Assembly (NCBI RefSeq): GCF_000760735.1 | Contig: NZ_JMEX01000008.1 | Coordinates: 1,781,443-1,822,031, forward strand | Origin: Rhodococcoides fascians A44A | GTDB lineage: Bacteria > Actinomycetota > Actinomycetes > Mycobacteriales > Mycobacteriaceae | DNA length: 40,589 nucleotides | Reading direction: 5' to 3' | In this document: positions 33,290 to 40,583 of the stretch, piece after piece | Position numbering within the stretch: position 1 is the stretch's first letter | Layout: every line of letters starts with the position of its first letter | Notes under the pieces: model-generated | Databases searched by the model: none | Told to the model about the DNA's origin: nothing | Seen by the model: only the letters and a program-made list of their open reading frames with translations | Program-made: the position numbers and the translations under genes

Positions 33290-33688
33290 TCAGAGATCGG
33301 CGATGTCGATCAGGCCGTCCTGCAGGGCACGGGCAACGAGCGACGCCTTGGTGGACGCGGTACGGCCGACAGCGGCGTACTTCGCGCGAATACGCGTGAG
33401 ATGAGTGTTGACAGTTCCCAGCGACAGGAACAGCGACTTCGCGACCTCGACCTTGGAGTCGCACTTGATCCAGCCGGTGAGCACCTCGATCTCGCGCTGG
33501 GTGAGCATGGGCCGAGGGAGAAACGGTCCGGTTGCGCGCGATCCGCCGGTCGGAGGCAGCTGGATGGGCGGTGGGACGAGAGACATGGTCCGTCGCGGAG
33601 CTGCGTTGCCGAGCCCGCTGCCCGTACCCGAGGCCGAGGCGTCGAAGGCTGAAGCGTCGAAGGCTGAGGCGTCGATGCTGACTGTCAT
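33290..33688 (-). CDS. Stand-alone LuxR-type DNA-binding protein (2)
   Basis: A 132-residue protein with a disordered N-terminus and a C-terminal LuxR-type domain: PMLTQREIEVLTGWIK, then SLGTVNTHLTRIRAKYAAVG and RTASTKASLVARALQDG. It lacks a receiver domain. It is clearly paralogous to the protein at 28990, so the two bracket the nSTAND gene. ATG 33688 follows GGGGAGA; the longer frame is discarded. Residues 5-19 are a tandem repeat, DASAF x3 (15 nt units at 33632-33676), which may vary in number between strains. Its stop lies 26 nt from the convergent nSTAND stop. Confidence 0.87.
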   Translation of the reverse strand: MTVSIDASAFDASAFDASASGTGSGLGNAAPRRTMSLVPPPIQLPPTGGSRATGPFLPRPMLTQREIEVLTGWIKCDSKVEVAKSLFLSLGTVNTHLTRIRAKYAAVGRTASTKASLVARALQDGLIDIADL

Positions 33689-33712
33689 GTGAATTCTCCC
33701 CGAGGTTCCTGC

Positions 33713-33732
33713 GGTTGTGGCTTGGCACAACC
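33713..33732. promoter_or_regulatory. 20-bp palindrome upstream of the second LuxR-type gene
   Basis: GGTTGTG (33713-33719) and CACAACC (33726-33732) form a perfect dyad with a 6 nt spacer, 25-44 nt before ATG 33688 on the minus strand. It may be an operator or a leader hairpin. The rest of the 170 nt gap up to 33858 shows only a weak GC stem at 33774-33793. Confidence 0.45.
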
Positions 33733-33858
33733 ATTCGCGTAAATGATCTTCACAGTTGACTGCCAGGTTTGTCTGCCCTGAAAACTAGGGGCATTGAAAC
33801 GACAACCATGTACACGGCGTGCACTGTGACCGAGATGACGTTCTGGCGCGGTGGCCCG

Positions 33859-34635
33859 TCAGTTCTGGTTGGGTGGCTCCGGCATCGGCAGCCAGCCGTC
33901 TTCCACGGCCCGCTTGTAGAGATCGGTCTTGGTCGGCGCTGGCCTGCCTGCCTCGGCGTACTTGTTCCGGATACGCACGAGGTAGTCGTTGACCGTCTGC
34001 TCGGACAACCCGGCCAGCCGAGCGACGCGAGCAGCTTTTTCGCCGGATGCGTACAGCGCCAGGACTTCGCGTTGGCGTGGGCTGAGTCCGACGTCGGGAA
34101 GATGCGGATCACCGTCGATGGCCGCGGCCCAGTCGGTCGTGACCACCTGACCACCTGCGGCTGCCCGGCGAATGGCCGAGACGATCGCGGCGGCGGGTTC
34201 CGACTTGCGGACCACGCCGAGCACGCCCGCCCTCGCGGCGGAACGCACGAGGAACGGGTTCTCGGCACCGGTGTAGACGAGGACCTGCACGCCGACGGAG
34301 TGCAGCCTCTCGACGTTGGACCTCGGCGACGAACCGTCACCCAGCCGAAGATCGAGTACGACGAGATCCAGCCGGTGGCCGAGTCCGACGAGCTCGTCGA
34401 CGGTGGTGGTCACGGCGACGAGCTCGAGATCGGCTTCGTCGGACAGAATGGCGCGGAGACCGACCGCGACGGACTCGTGGTCCTCGACCAGGCCGATCCG
34501 TCGGCGACCTGCCGCGGCGTCGGGCACGGTGTCGCCGCCCATCGACGTCTGCGCCGGCAGCGGTTGCCCTGCTGCTGGTGAATGCGGTTCATCCGCCGCG
34601 ATGTGCGGTGTCGTCGCCCCCGGAACCACTGTCAT
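33859..34635 (-). CDS. NarL/LuxR-type response regulator
   Basis: A 258-residue response regulator. About 45 disordered residues precede a receiver domain with the acidic pair Glu51-Asp52, phospho-acceptor Asp95 (VVLDLRLGDG) and a conserved Thr in VLVYTGAEN. The C-terminal helix-turn-helix is LSPRQREVLALYASGEKAAR, then SEQTVNDYLVRIRNKYAEAG and RPAPTKTDLYKRA. The last part is of the same type as the two stand-alone LuxR proteins nearby. No histidine kinase is adjacent, so it is an orphan. ATG 34635 follows GAGGTGGGG. The 33 nt hairpin at 34651-34683 is just upstream. Confidence 0.9.
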   Translation of the reverse strand: MTVVPGATTPHIAADEPHSPAAGQPLPAQTSMGGDTVPDAAAGRRRIGLVEDHESVAVGLRAILSDEADLELVAVTTTVDELVGLGHRLDLVVLDLRLGDGSSPRSNVERLHSVGVQVLVYTGAENPFLVRSAARAGVLGVVRKSEPAAAIVSAIRRAAAGGQVVTTDWAAAIDGDPHLPDVGLSPRQREVLALYASGEKAARVARLAGLSEQTVNDYLVRIRNKYAEAGRPAPTKTDLYKRAVEDGWLPMPEPPNQN

Positions 34636-34650
34636 TGCCCCACCTCTGAT

Positions 34651-34683
34651 GTCTCAGCCGAGGTGAACTCGGCTGCCTGAGAC
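34651..34683 (-). terminator. Strong hairpin between GT87 gene and response regulator gene
   Basis: GTCTCAGCCGAG (34651-34662) pairs with CTCGG (34668-34672) and CTGAGAC (34677-34683), leaving a 5 nt loop and a 4 nt bulge. It lies between the stop of the second GT87 gene and the start of the response regulator gene, both on the minus strand. It may terminate the former or serve as operator or attenuator for the latter. There is no T-run. Confidence 0.45.
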
Positions 34684-34749
34684 GAATGTCGAACAACGCG
34701 ACCGGTTCGTTACGTCTGCGGTGTGGAACGGGGAGAAGTCAGGACTCGG

Positions 34750-36171
34750 TCAGGGAGCAGCGGATGTCGACGACGTCGACGAGGCGGGAACGTCGGGCGC
34801 CGGGACGTCGCCGTCGCGGCGGGACGCATCGAAACGGGGCCGGGCCCGCGCGAACACGAAGAACGCGACGACCAGCAGTACTGCGCGACCCCAGACCCCG
34901 AATTCGACGAAGAATTCCTCGGTACCCGCATCGGTGCCCTGAGCGAGCGCGGCGAAGTACCGGAAGACGCCGATGCCCATCGACAGATCGGCCACCAGGT
35001 AGGCCGCGACCAGAGCCCACGGCACTCGGAGCAGGACGAAGAACGGGATGAGCCACAACGTGTACTGAGGTGAATGGACTTTGTGCAGCAGCAGGAATCC
35101 GCACAGCATGGATCCGCTGACAGCCACCCACGGGTACACGTGCTCGGTACTCGCGCGACGCACACCCATCCACAGTGCAAGACCGAACGCCGCGAACACC
35201 AGAAGGGGCGACAGAATGTCGACGGTGTTCTGGAACGCCGTCTCGGCCTGCTCGTGACTTTCCGCCGTCATCGCGTCGGTCACCCACAGTTGCCGCAGAC
35301 CCCAGTACCAGATCGAGTTCGTGGTGATGTCGGCTTGCCGCAGACTCTGGAACGCGAACGACGCCTTCCACCCCTCGTATCCGAGGACCGCGAAGGGAAG
35401 ATTGACGACGACGACGGTTCCTGCCGCGGCGGCGAGCACGGACAGCGCGCCGCGCAGGTCCAACTTGGTTCCCGGCACCCGGCCCGTGGCGCCGCCGTAC
35501 GCGACGTACGCGGCGAGTGGGAGGACGAAGGCGCCCGGGTACAGCTTGAGACAGAATCCCACTCCCAGCAGTATCGCCGCGAGAACAGCCTTCACCCGCA
35601 ACGACATCCGCATGCTCATCACGAACACTGCACCGACGGCCGTCGCGACCACGGGCAGTTCCCAGTTGTGGAACGCGTACATGACCAACGGTGGACCCAC
35701 CGACCACAGCAACGCGGACTTGCCGGCCAATCGGCCCAGCATCCAGGCCGTGATCAGCCCGAACGGCGCGAGAAGCAGAGCCGTGTAGAGGAGGAACTCG
35801 GCGTCGGTGTGGGCCGGTACCGCACCCAGCCACATCAACACCCCGCTCAGCACGGGGTACTCGACCGTTCCACCCGTCAACACCCCGTTGGAGGTGATCG
35901 CCCCGTGAAGGTAGGGGAACACGTGGTTGTCGATGTCGCGGCCGAGCCACAGGAACTGAATGTCGGAGTAGCAGACCCAACTGTCCTTGACGGAGTCGAA
36001 CGTCGTGCTCCGGCCGTTGTCGTAGAACGGCGCCACGGCACAGCGGGCCTTGTTGAGGTAGCCGAGAATCAACGTCAGCGCACAGGACGCGACCAGGACG
36101 ATCATCGTCGACGTCGACGCGGCAGCCGATGGCAGGCGACGCCCACGAGACGACCGTCCACCCGGATGCAT
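34750..36171 (-). CDS. GT87-type polytopic membrane glycosyltransferase (second copy)
   Basis: A 473-residue multi-pass membrane protein of the same family as the gene at 15264. Shared landmarks are LNKARCAVAP, VFPYLHGAITSNGVLTGGTV followed by EYPVLSGVLMWLG, the LKLYPGAFVLPL segment and SPQYTLWLIPFFVLL near the end. The tail is Ser/Thr/Pro-rich and cytoplasmic. A presumed polyprenyl-phosphate sugar donor and an envelope glycan acceptor follow from the family. A -10 box TAGGCT (minus strand, 36178-36183) ends 6 nt before the ATG, so the mRNA is probably leaderless. It diverges from rpsF. Confidence 0.85.
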   Translation of the reverse strand: MHPGGRSSRGRRLPSAAASTSTMIVLVASCALTLILGYLNKARCAVAPFYDNGRSTTFDSVKDSWVCYSDIQFLWLGRDIDNHVFPYLHGAITSNGVLTGGTVEYPVLSGVLMWLGAVPAHTDAEFLLYTALLLAPFGLITAWMLGRLAGKSALLWSVGPPLVMYAFHNWELPVVATAVGAVFVMSMRMSLRVKAVLAAILLGVGFCLKLYPGAFVLPLAAYVAYGGATGRVPGTKLDLRGALSVLAAAAGTVVVVNLPFAVLGYEGWKASFAFQSLRQADITTNSIWYWGLRQLWVTDAMTAESHEQAETAFQNTVDILSPLLVFAAFGLALWMGVRRASTEHVYPWVAVSGSMLCGFLLLHKVHSPQYTLWLIPFFVLLRVPWALVAAYLVADLSMGIGVFRYFAALAQGTDAGTEEFFVEFGVWGRAVLLVVAFFVFARARPRFDASRRDGDVPAPDVPASSTSSTSAAP

Positions 36172-36334
36172 GAGGTAAGCCTAGGACGAGCCGAGGCGGT
36201 CGTCGGAACCGTCGTCTGATTTCGCAGGTCAGGGCATGGCCGTGTACCCTCCAAGGGTTGCTGACGCAACGACCCTCCTGCCGCGGATCGTCCGCGGCCG
36301 TTTTCACTCAGTCCACAGGAGGTGATGAGGTCTT
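36172..36334. promoter_or_regulatory. Divergent GT87/rpsF promoter region with structured rpsF leader
   Basis: On the minus strand, TAGGCT (36178-36183) is the leaderless GT87 -10 box. On the plus strand, TTCGCA (36221-36226) and TACCCT (36245-36250), 18 nt apart, form a plausible rpsF promoter. The leader then folds into GGGTTGC-TGAC-GCAAC with a GA bulge and CCC (36255-36275), and a hairpin CCGCGG-N5-CCGCGG (36281-36297). The bulged stem could be the S6:S18 autoregulatory leader known in other bacteria; this is not proven. AGGAGGTGA lies just before ATG 36335. Confidence 0.45.
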
Positions 36335-36622
36335 ATGCGTCATTACGAATTGATGGTCATTCTCGACCCCAATCTGGACGAGCGCACTGTCGCTCCGTCG
36401 CTCGATACGTTCCTCAACGTCGTTCGCAAGGACGGCGGCAGCGTCGACAAGGTCGACGTCTGGGGCAAGCGTCGTCTGGCCTACGAGATCGCCAAGCACG
36501 CCGAGGGCATCTACGCCGTTGTGAACATCAACGCCGCGCCTGCCACCGTCAGCGAGCTCGACCGCCAGCTCGGACTCAACGAGTCCGTTCTGCGCACGAA
36601 GGTCCTGCGACAGGGCAAGTAA
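36335..36622 (+). CDS. rpsF: 30S ribosomal protein S6
   Basis: A 95-residue S6 protein, which binds S18 in the central platform of the small subunit. MRHYELMVILDPNLDERTV at the start, WGKRRLAYEIAKHAEGIYAV and the short C-terminus ending LRQGK are typical. The ribosome binding site AGGAGGTGA is near-perfect. First gene of rpsF-ssb-rpsR-rplI. Confidence 0.98.
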   Translation: MRHYELMVILDPNLDERTVAPSLDTFLNVVRKDGGSVDKVDVWGKRRLAYEIAKHAEGIYAVVNINAAPATVSELDRQLGLNESVLRTKVLRQGK

Positions 36623-36680
36623 TTGTCGTTGCTCGCCTCTAGGCTGGCATCAACAAAGACTTACTACTGAAAGAGGAACC

Positions 36681-37220
36681 ATGGCAGGCGAGACCGTCAT
36701 CACCGTCGTCGGGAACTTGACGGCAGATCCAGAACTTCGTTTCACCCCGGCCGGTGCGGCCGTGGCCAACTTCACTGTTGCGTCCACACCGCGCACGTTC
36801 GACCGTCAGTCCAACGAATGGAAAGACGGAGACGCACTCTTCATGCGCTGCAACATCTGGCGTGAAGCTGCGGAGAACGTGGCCGAGAGCTTGACCCGCG
36901 GGGCACGCGTCGTCGTGACCGGCAGGCTCAGGCAGCGTTCGTACGAAACGCGTGAAGGTGAGAAGCGGACTGTCGTCGAGCTCGAAGTCGACGAGATCGG
37001 TCCCTCGCTTCGCTACGCCACCGCCAAGGTCAACAAGGCCAATCGTGGTGGAGGTGGCGGAGGCGGCGGCTTCGGTGGTTCCTCGGGTGGATCGGGCGGC
37101 GGACGCTCGAACTCCAACTCGGGATCCAATTCCGGCGGAGACGACCCTTGGGGCAGTGCCCCGCAGGCGTCGGGCTCCTTCGGTGGGTCTCGCGGTGGGG
37201 ACGACGAGCCTCCGTTCTAG
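36681..37220 (+). CDS. ssb: Single-stranded DNA-binding protein
   Basis: A 179-residue SSB. The OB fold is at residues 1-112 (ITVVGNLTADPELRFTPAGA, then RCNIWREAAENVAE). A Gly/Ser/Asn-rich linker follows, and the acidic tip DDEPPF recruits repair and replication partners. GAGG precedes the ATG. The position between rpsF and rpsR is the usual one. Confidence 0.98.
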   Translation: MAGETVITVVGNLTADPELRFTPAGAAVANFTVASTPRTFDRQSNEWKDGDALFMRCNIWREAAENVAESLTRGARVVVTGRLRQRSYETREGEKRTVVELEVDEIGPSLRYATAKVNKANRGGGGGGGGFGGSSGGSGGGRSNSNSGSNSGGDDPWGSAPQASGSFGGSRGGDDEPPF

Positions 37221-37263
37221 ATCCTTCGTGATCGAGAACAACCAGACGTAACGGAGAAAGACC

Positions 37264-37506
37264 ATGCCGAAACCGCCATTGCGCGACAAGGTGCTCAAGA
37301 AGAAGGCGTGTTCCTTCTGCAAGGAAAAGAACACACAGATCGACTACAAGGACACGACGCTGCTGCGTAAGTACGTCAGCGACCGCGGAAAGATCCGCGC
37401 GCGTCGAGTCACCGGCAACTGCGTCCAGCATCAGCGTGACGTGGCCGTTGCCGTGAAGAACTCGCGTGAGGTAGCTCTGCTGCCTTACGCCGCGACGGCA
37501 CGATAA
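37264..37506 (+). CDS. rpsR: 30S ribosomal protein S18, zinc-ligand (C+) form
   Basis: An 80-residue S18. KDTTLLRKYVSDRGKIRARR and AVKNSREVALLPY are family hallmarks. Cys16, Cys19, Cys53 and His56 (CSFC and CVQH) make it the zinc-binding type; actinobacteria often also carry a cysteine-free paralogue used when zinc is scarce, which is not in this window. GGAG precedes the ATG and rplI follows 16 nt later. Confidence 0.97.
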   Translation: MPKPPLRDKVLKKKACSFCKEKNTQIDYKDTTLLRKYVSDRGKIRARRVTGNCVQHQRDVAVAVKNSREVALLPYAATAR

Positions 37507-37522
37507 GAAAGGAGCGATCATC

Positions 37523-37978
37523 ATGAAGCTGATCCTCACCGCTGATGTGGACAACCTCGGTGCGCCCGGCGACACCGTAGAGGTCAAGGACGGATACGGC
37601 CGCAACTTCCTGCTGCCCCGTGGACTGGCCATTCAGGCCACCCGCGGAGCCCAGAAGCAGGTCGAAGGCATCCGCCGCGCTCAGGAAGCTCGCGCCGTTC
37701 GCGGCCTCGAGCACGCCAACGAGCTCAAGCAGGCCATCGAAGGACTCGAGTCGGTTTCCCTGTCGGTCAAGACCGCAGGTGACTCGGGCAAGCTGTTCGG
37801 CTCCGTGACGGCTTCGGACGTCGCGTCTGCCATCAAGGCAGCAGGCGGACCGGTCGTCGACAAGCGCAGCATCGATCTCCCCAAGGCTCACATCAAGGCA
37901 ACGGGCAAGCACGACGTCGTCGTGAACCTGCACCCCGATGTGGCTGCGAAGTTCAAGCTGGAGGTCGTCGGAAGCTGA
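37523..37978 (+). CDS. rplI: 50S ribosomal protein L9
   Basis: A 151-residue L9. The N-terminal 23S rRNA-binding domain is MKLILTADVDNLGAPGDTVE, then GYGRNFLLPRGLA. A long connecting helix and a C-terminal domain (LFGSVTASDVASAIKAAGG) complete the normal length. AAAGGAG precedes the ATG. It is last in the ribosomal operon and is followed by a strong terminator. Confidence 0.98.
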   Translation: MKLILTADVDNLGAPGDTVEVKDGYGRNFLLPRGLAIQATRGAQKQVEGIRRAQEARAVRGLEHANELKQAIEGLESVSLSVKTAGDSGKLFGSVTASDVASAIKAAGGPVVDKRSIDLPKAHIKATGKHDVVVNLHPDVAAKFKLEVVGS

Positions 37979-38005
37979 TTCAAGCTTCTGGCCCGATACG
38001 GCTGG

Positions 38006-38041
38006 AAAAAGCCCCACGAACCTTGGTTCGTGGGGCTTTTT
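38006..38041 (+). terminator. Rho-independent terminator of the rpsF-rplI operon
   Basis: A 16 bp stem, AAAAAGCCCCACGAAC (38006-38021) with GTTCGTGGGGCTTTTT (38026-38041), a 4 nt loop and a T-run. It is symmetrical enough to work in both directions. It is the strongest terminator in the window, 27 nt after the rplI stop. Confidence 0.93.
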
Positions 38042-38220
38042 TCGTGGTTTGTCACAAAAAATACACTGCCGCAACGGTTTTCAATTGTGAGGAGACTCTC
38101 ATCACGGGCGCGTGACCCAAGGTTTGCGTACCCTTTAACGAGGGGCGACAGAAGCACACAGATGTGCGTACGCGACACGCAAACGACCGACCAGACGCCT
38201 AGACGCCCGGAGGACCTGCC
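38042..38220 (+). promoter_or_regulatory. Upstream region of the SulP-carbonic anhydrase gene
   Basis: The 179 nt gap is more AT-rich than its surroundings at 38042-38090. Candidate elements are TGACCC (38113-38118) and TTTAAC (38134-38139), poorly spaced, so no promoter can be named with confidence. CGGAGGA directly precedes GTG 38221. No other gene or repeat is seen. Confidence 0.3.
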
Positions 38221-40479
38221 GTGACCACGACAGTCGACAAAGACTCATCGGACAGTGAGTCATCAACGAAAGGATCCGAGTCTCCATCTCGGATCGGGAG
38301 CATTCTGAAGTTCGACGTACCGGCATCGCTGGTCGTATTCCTTGTGGCGGTGCCACTTTCGATCGGTATCGCAGTTGCATCGGGTGCGCCCGTGATGGCC
38401 GGGCTGATCGCAGCCGTGATCGGCGGCATTCTCGCCGGCGCACTGGGTGGATCGCCGTTGCAGGTCAGTGGACCGGCCGCAGGTCTGACCGTGGTGGTGG
38501 CCGAGCTCGTCAATCAATTCGGTTGGGCCGTAACGTGCCTCATCACCGTTGGTGCAGGTGCGGTGCAGATCCTGTTGGGTCTGAGCCGAATTGCCCGGCA
38601 CGCGCTCGCCATCTCGCCGGTGGTTGTGCATGCCATGCTTGCCGGAATCGGTGTAACCATTGCGCTGCAACAGATTCACGTTCTGCTCGGTGGTGAATCC
38701 GAGAGCTCCGCGGTCGAGAATCTGCTGGCCATCCCCACGTCGGTTGCCGACGGCCAGTGGCCGTCGATCCTCGTCGGTGGCGTCGTCATCGCGTTGATGT
38801 TGCTGTGGCCGAGGCTGCCGGGTGCAGTGTCGAAGGTGCCCGGTGCACTCGTGGCCGTCGTCGCGGCAACCGCCTTGTCCGTTGTTCTCGATCTGAACGT
38901 CGAACGAATCGATCTGCCAGGCAACCTGATCGAGGCGCTGAGCCTCCCCGCGCTTCCCGAAGGCCAGTGGGCAGGCGTCGCCACCGGTGTTCTGACCATC
39001 GCGTTGATCGCCAGCGTGGAGAGCTTGCTGTCCGCCGTCGCGGTGGACAAGATGCACACCGGACCGCGCACCAACTTCGACCGTGAACTGCTCGGACAGG
39101 GTGCGGCCAACATGGTCTCCGGTGCCGCAGGTGGCCTCCCCGTCACCGGTGTGATCGTGCGCAGTTCCACCAACGTCAAGGCCGGTGCCAAGTCGCGTGC
39201 GTCGGCGATCCTGCACGGTCTGTGGATCCTGGTCTTCTCCGTTCTCTTCATCTCGGTCGTCGAGCTGGTTCCGTTCGCCGCACTCGCCGGTCTACTGGTC
39301 ATGATCGGCGTGCAGCTGATCAAGCTGGCAGACATCAGGATTGCCCGCAAGACGGGTGACATCGCGGTGTACGCGGTCACCGTTCTCGGCGTGGTTGCAC
39401 TGAACCTGCTGGAGGGCGTGCTGATCGGATTGGCGCTCGCCATCTTCCTGGTTCTCCGTCGCGTCGTGTGGGCGCACGTGCACGCCGACGAGACAGTCGA
39501 CGGTTCCTGGCGCGTACACATGCAAGGTTCGCTGAGCTTCCTGTCGCTTCCTCGCCTGACCCACGTGTTGTCCTCCGTACCAAGCGGTTCCAAGGTCAAC
39601 ATGGAACTTGCCGTCGACTTCCTGGACCACGCAGTGCACGAACATCTGCACGAATGGGTACGTCAGCACGAGCTCGGTGGCGGCACGGTGCAGATCGAGG
39701 AGAACGGATCCGCCTCGCTCGCAGCCGCAGCCGAAGCACCGCCGAAGCGCGGACTCGCAAGCGTCCGTGGCTCGCTGGCCCCGTGGTCGGCATGGCAGCT
39801 GAAGGAAGACAGTGCGGTCGACGACAACCCGCCCGCACTGCGACCGGTCCTGTCCGGCGTCGCCGAGTACCACCGGACCCACGCCGAGGCCATCAAGCCG
39901 CACCTGCAGGGCCTCACCGAATTTCAGGACCCGGACACGTTCTTCCTGTGCTGCGTCGACTCGCGGGTCATGCCCAACACCATCACCAGCAGCGGACCGG
40001 GTGACCTCTTCACCGTGCGGAACATGGGCAACATGATCCCCGCACAGGGTCAGGACACCTCGGTGGAAGCCTCGCTCGCCTACGGCGTCGACGTCCTCGG
40101 CACAAGCTCCGTCGTCGTCTGCGGCCACTCCGGCTGCGGTGCGATGAAAGCTGTCCTCGCCGGACCGGACAAAGCAGGCGACGAACGCGTCGTCGAATGG
40201 CTCGAACACGGCCTCGCAAGCCTCGAGGCCTACCGCAGCGGGCACCCCGTCGGACGCGCAGCCGCAGAACTCGGCTTCTCCGAAGGCGACCAGCTCGCCA
40301 TGGTCAACGTCGCAGTACAGCTACAGACCCTCACCCGACACCGCGTCGTCGGCCGCGCCTCCGCAGAGGGGAAACTGAGGGTCACAGGGCTCTTCTTCGA
40401 CATCCCCACCGCCCGCGTCCTCCAAATCAGCACCAAGGACATCACCGTCCTCGACACAGCCGAAATCCAGCCCGCCTGA
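38221..40479 (+). CDS. SulP-type anion transporter fused to beta-carbonic anhydrase
   Basis: A 752-residue fusion resembling M. tuberculosis Rv3273. Residues about 20-420 form a SulP permease (FDVPASLVVFLVAVPLSIGI, then GGSPLQVSGPAAGLTVVVAE) with ten or more membrane segments. A cytoplasmic linker follows (about 420-530), and then a beta-carbonic anhydrase with zinc ligands Cys578, His636 and Cys639 and the Asp580-Arg582 dyad (CVDSR, GHSGCGAMK). The transporter probably moves bicarbonate, with the enzyme interconverting CO2 and bicarbonate at its inner face. GTG 38221 follows CGGAGGA. No adjacent partner gene. All catalytic residues are present. Confidence 0.93.
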   Translation: MTTTVDKDSSDSESSTKGSESPSRIGSILKFDVPASLVVFLVAVPLSIGIAVASGAPVMAGLIAAVIGGILAGALGGSPLQVSGPAAGLTVVVAELVNQFGWAVTCLITVGAGAVQILLGLSRIARHALAISPVVVHAMLAGIGVTIALQQIHVLLGGESESSAVENLLAIPTSVADGQWPSILVGGVVIALMLLWPRLPGAVSKVPGALVAVVAATALSVVLDLNVERIDLPGNLIEALSLPALPEGQWAGVATGVLTIALIASVESLLSAVAVDKMHTGPRTNFDRELLGQGAANMVSGAAGGLPVTGVIVRSSTNVKAGAKSRASAILHGLWILVFSVLFISVVELVPFAALAGLLVMIGVQLIKLADIRIARKTGDIAVYAVTVLGVVALNLLEGVLIGLALAIFLVLRRVVWAHVHADETVDGSWRVHMQGSLSFLSLPRLTHVLSSVPSGSKVNMELAVDFLDHAVHEHLHEWVRQHELGGGTVQIEENGSASLAAAAEAPPKRGLASVRGSLAPWSAWQLKEDSAVDDNPPALRPVLSGVAEYHRTHAEAIKPHLQGLTEFQDPDTFFLCCVDSRVMPNTITSSGPGDLFTVRNMGNMIPAQGQDTSVEASLAYGVDVLGTSSVVVCGHSGCGAMKAVLAGPDKAGDERVVEWLEHGLASLEAYRSGHPVGRAAAELGFSEGDQLAMVNVAVQLQTLTRHRVVGRASAEGKLRVTGLFFDIPTARVLQISTKDITVLDTAEIQPA

Positions 40480-40530
40480 CCCGCCCGGCCCTCGGCCTCC
40501 AGCGCGTCTCACGCCCTACGCCCCCATTTC

Positions 40531-40583
40531 GGACCGAATGTACCGTCCGGTCACTCAGAGTGACCGAACGCCACATTGGGTCC
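40531..40583. repeat. 53-nt palindrome, third and diverged copy
   Basis: GGACCGAATGTACC opens and ACATTGGGTCC closes a 53 nt near-perfect palindrome centred on GGTCACTCAGAGTGACC. Its size and the positions of unpaired bases match the palindromes at 16826-16878 and 16910-16962, while the arm sequences differ with the pairing kept. It lies 51 nt after the SulP gene. Confidence 0.8.

Noticed and set aside
16863..36334. Prophage or integrative element
   Set aside because: No integrase, transposase, phage structural gene, tRNA target or flanking att-like direct repeat was found. The island call rests on synteny only.
38085..38110. GlxR/CRP-type site before the SulP gene
   Set aside because: TGTGA and TCAC half-sites are present but 11 nt apart rather than 6, so the CRP consensus is not met.
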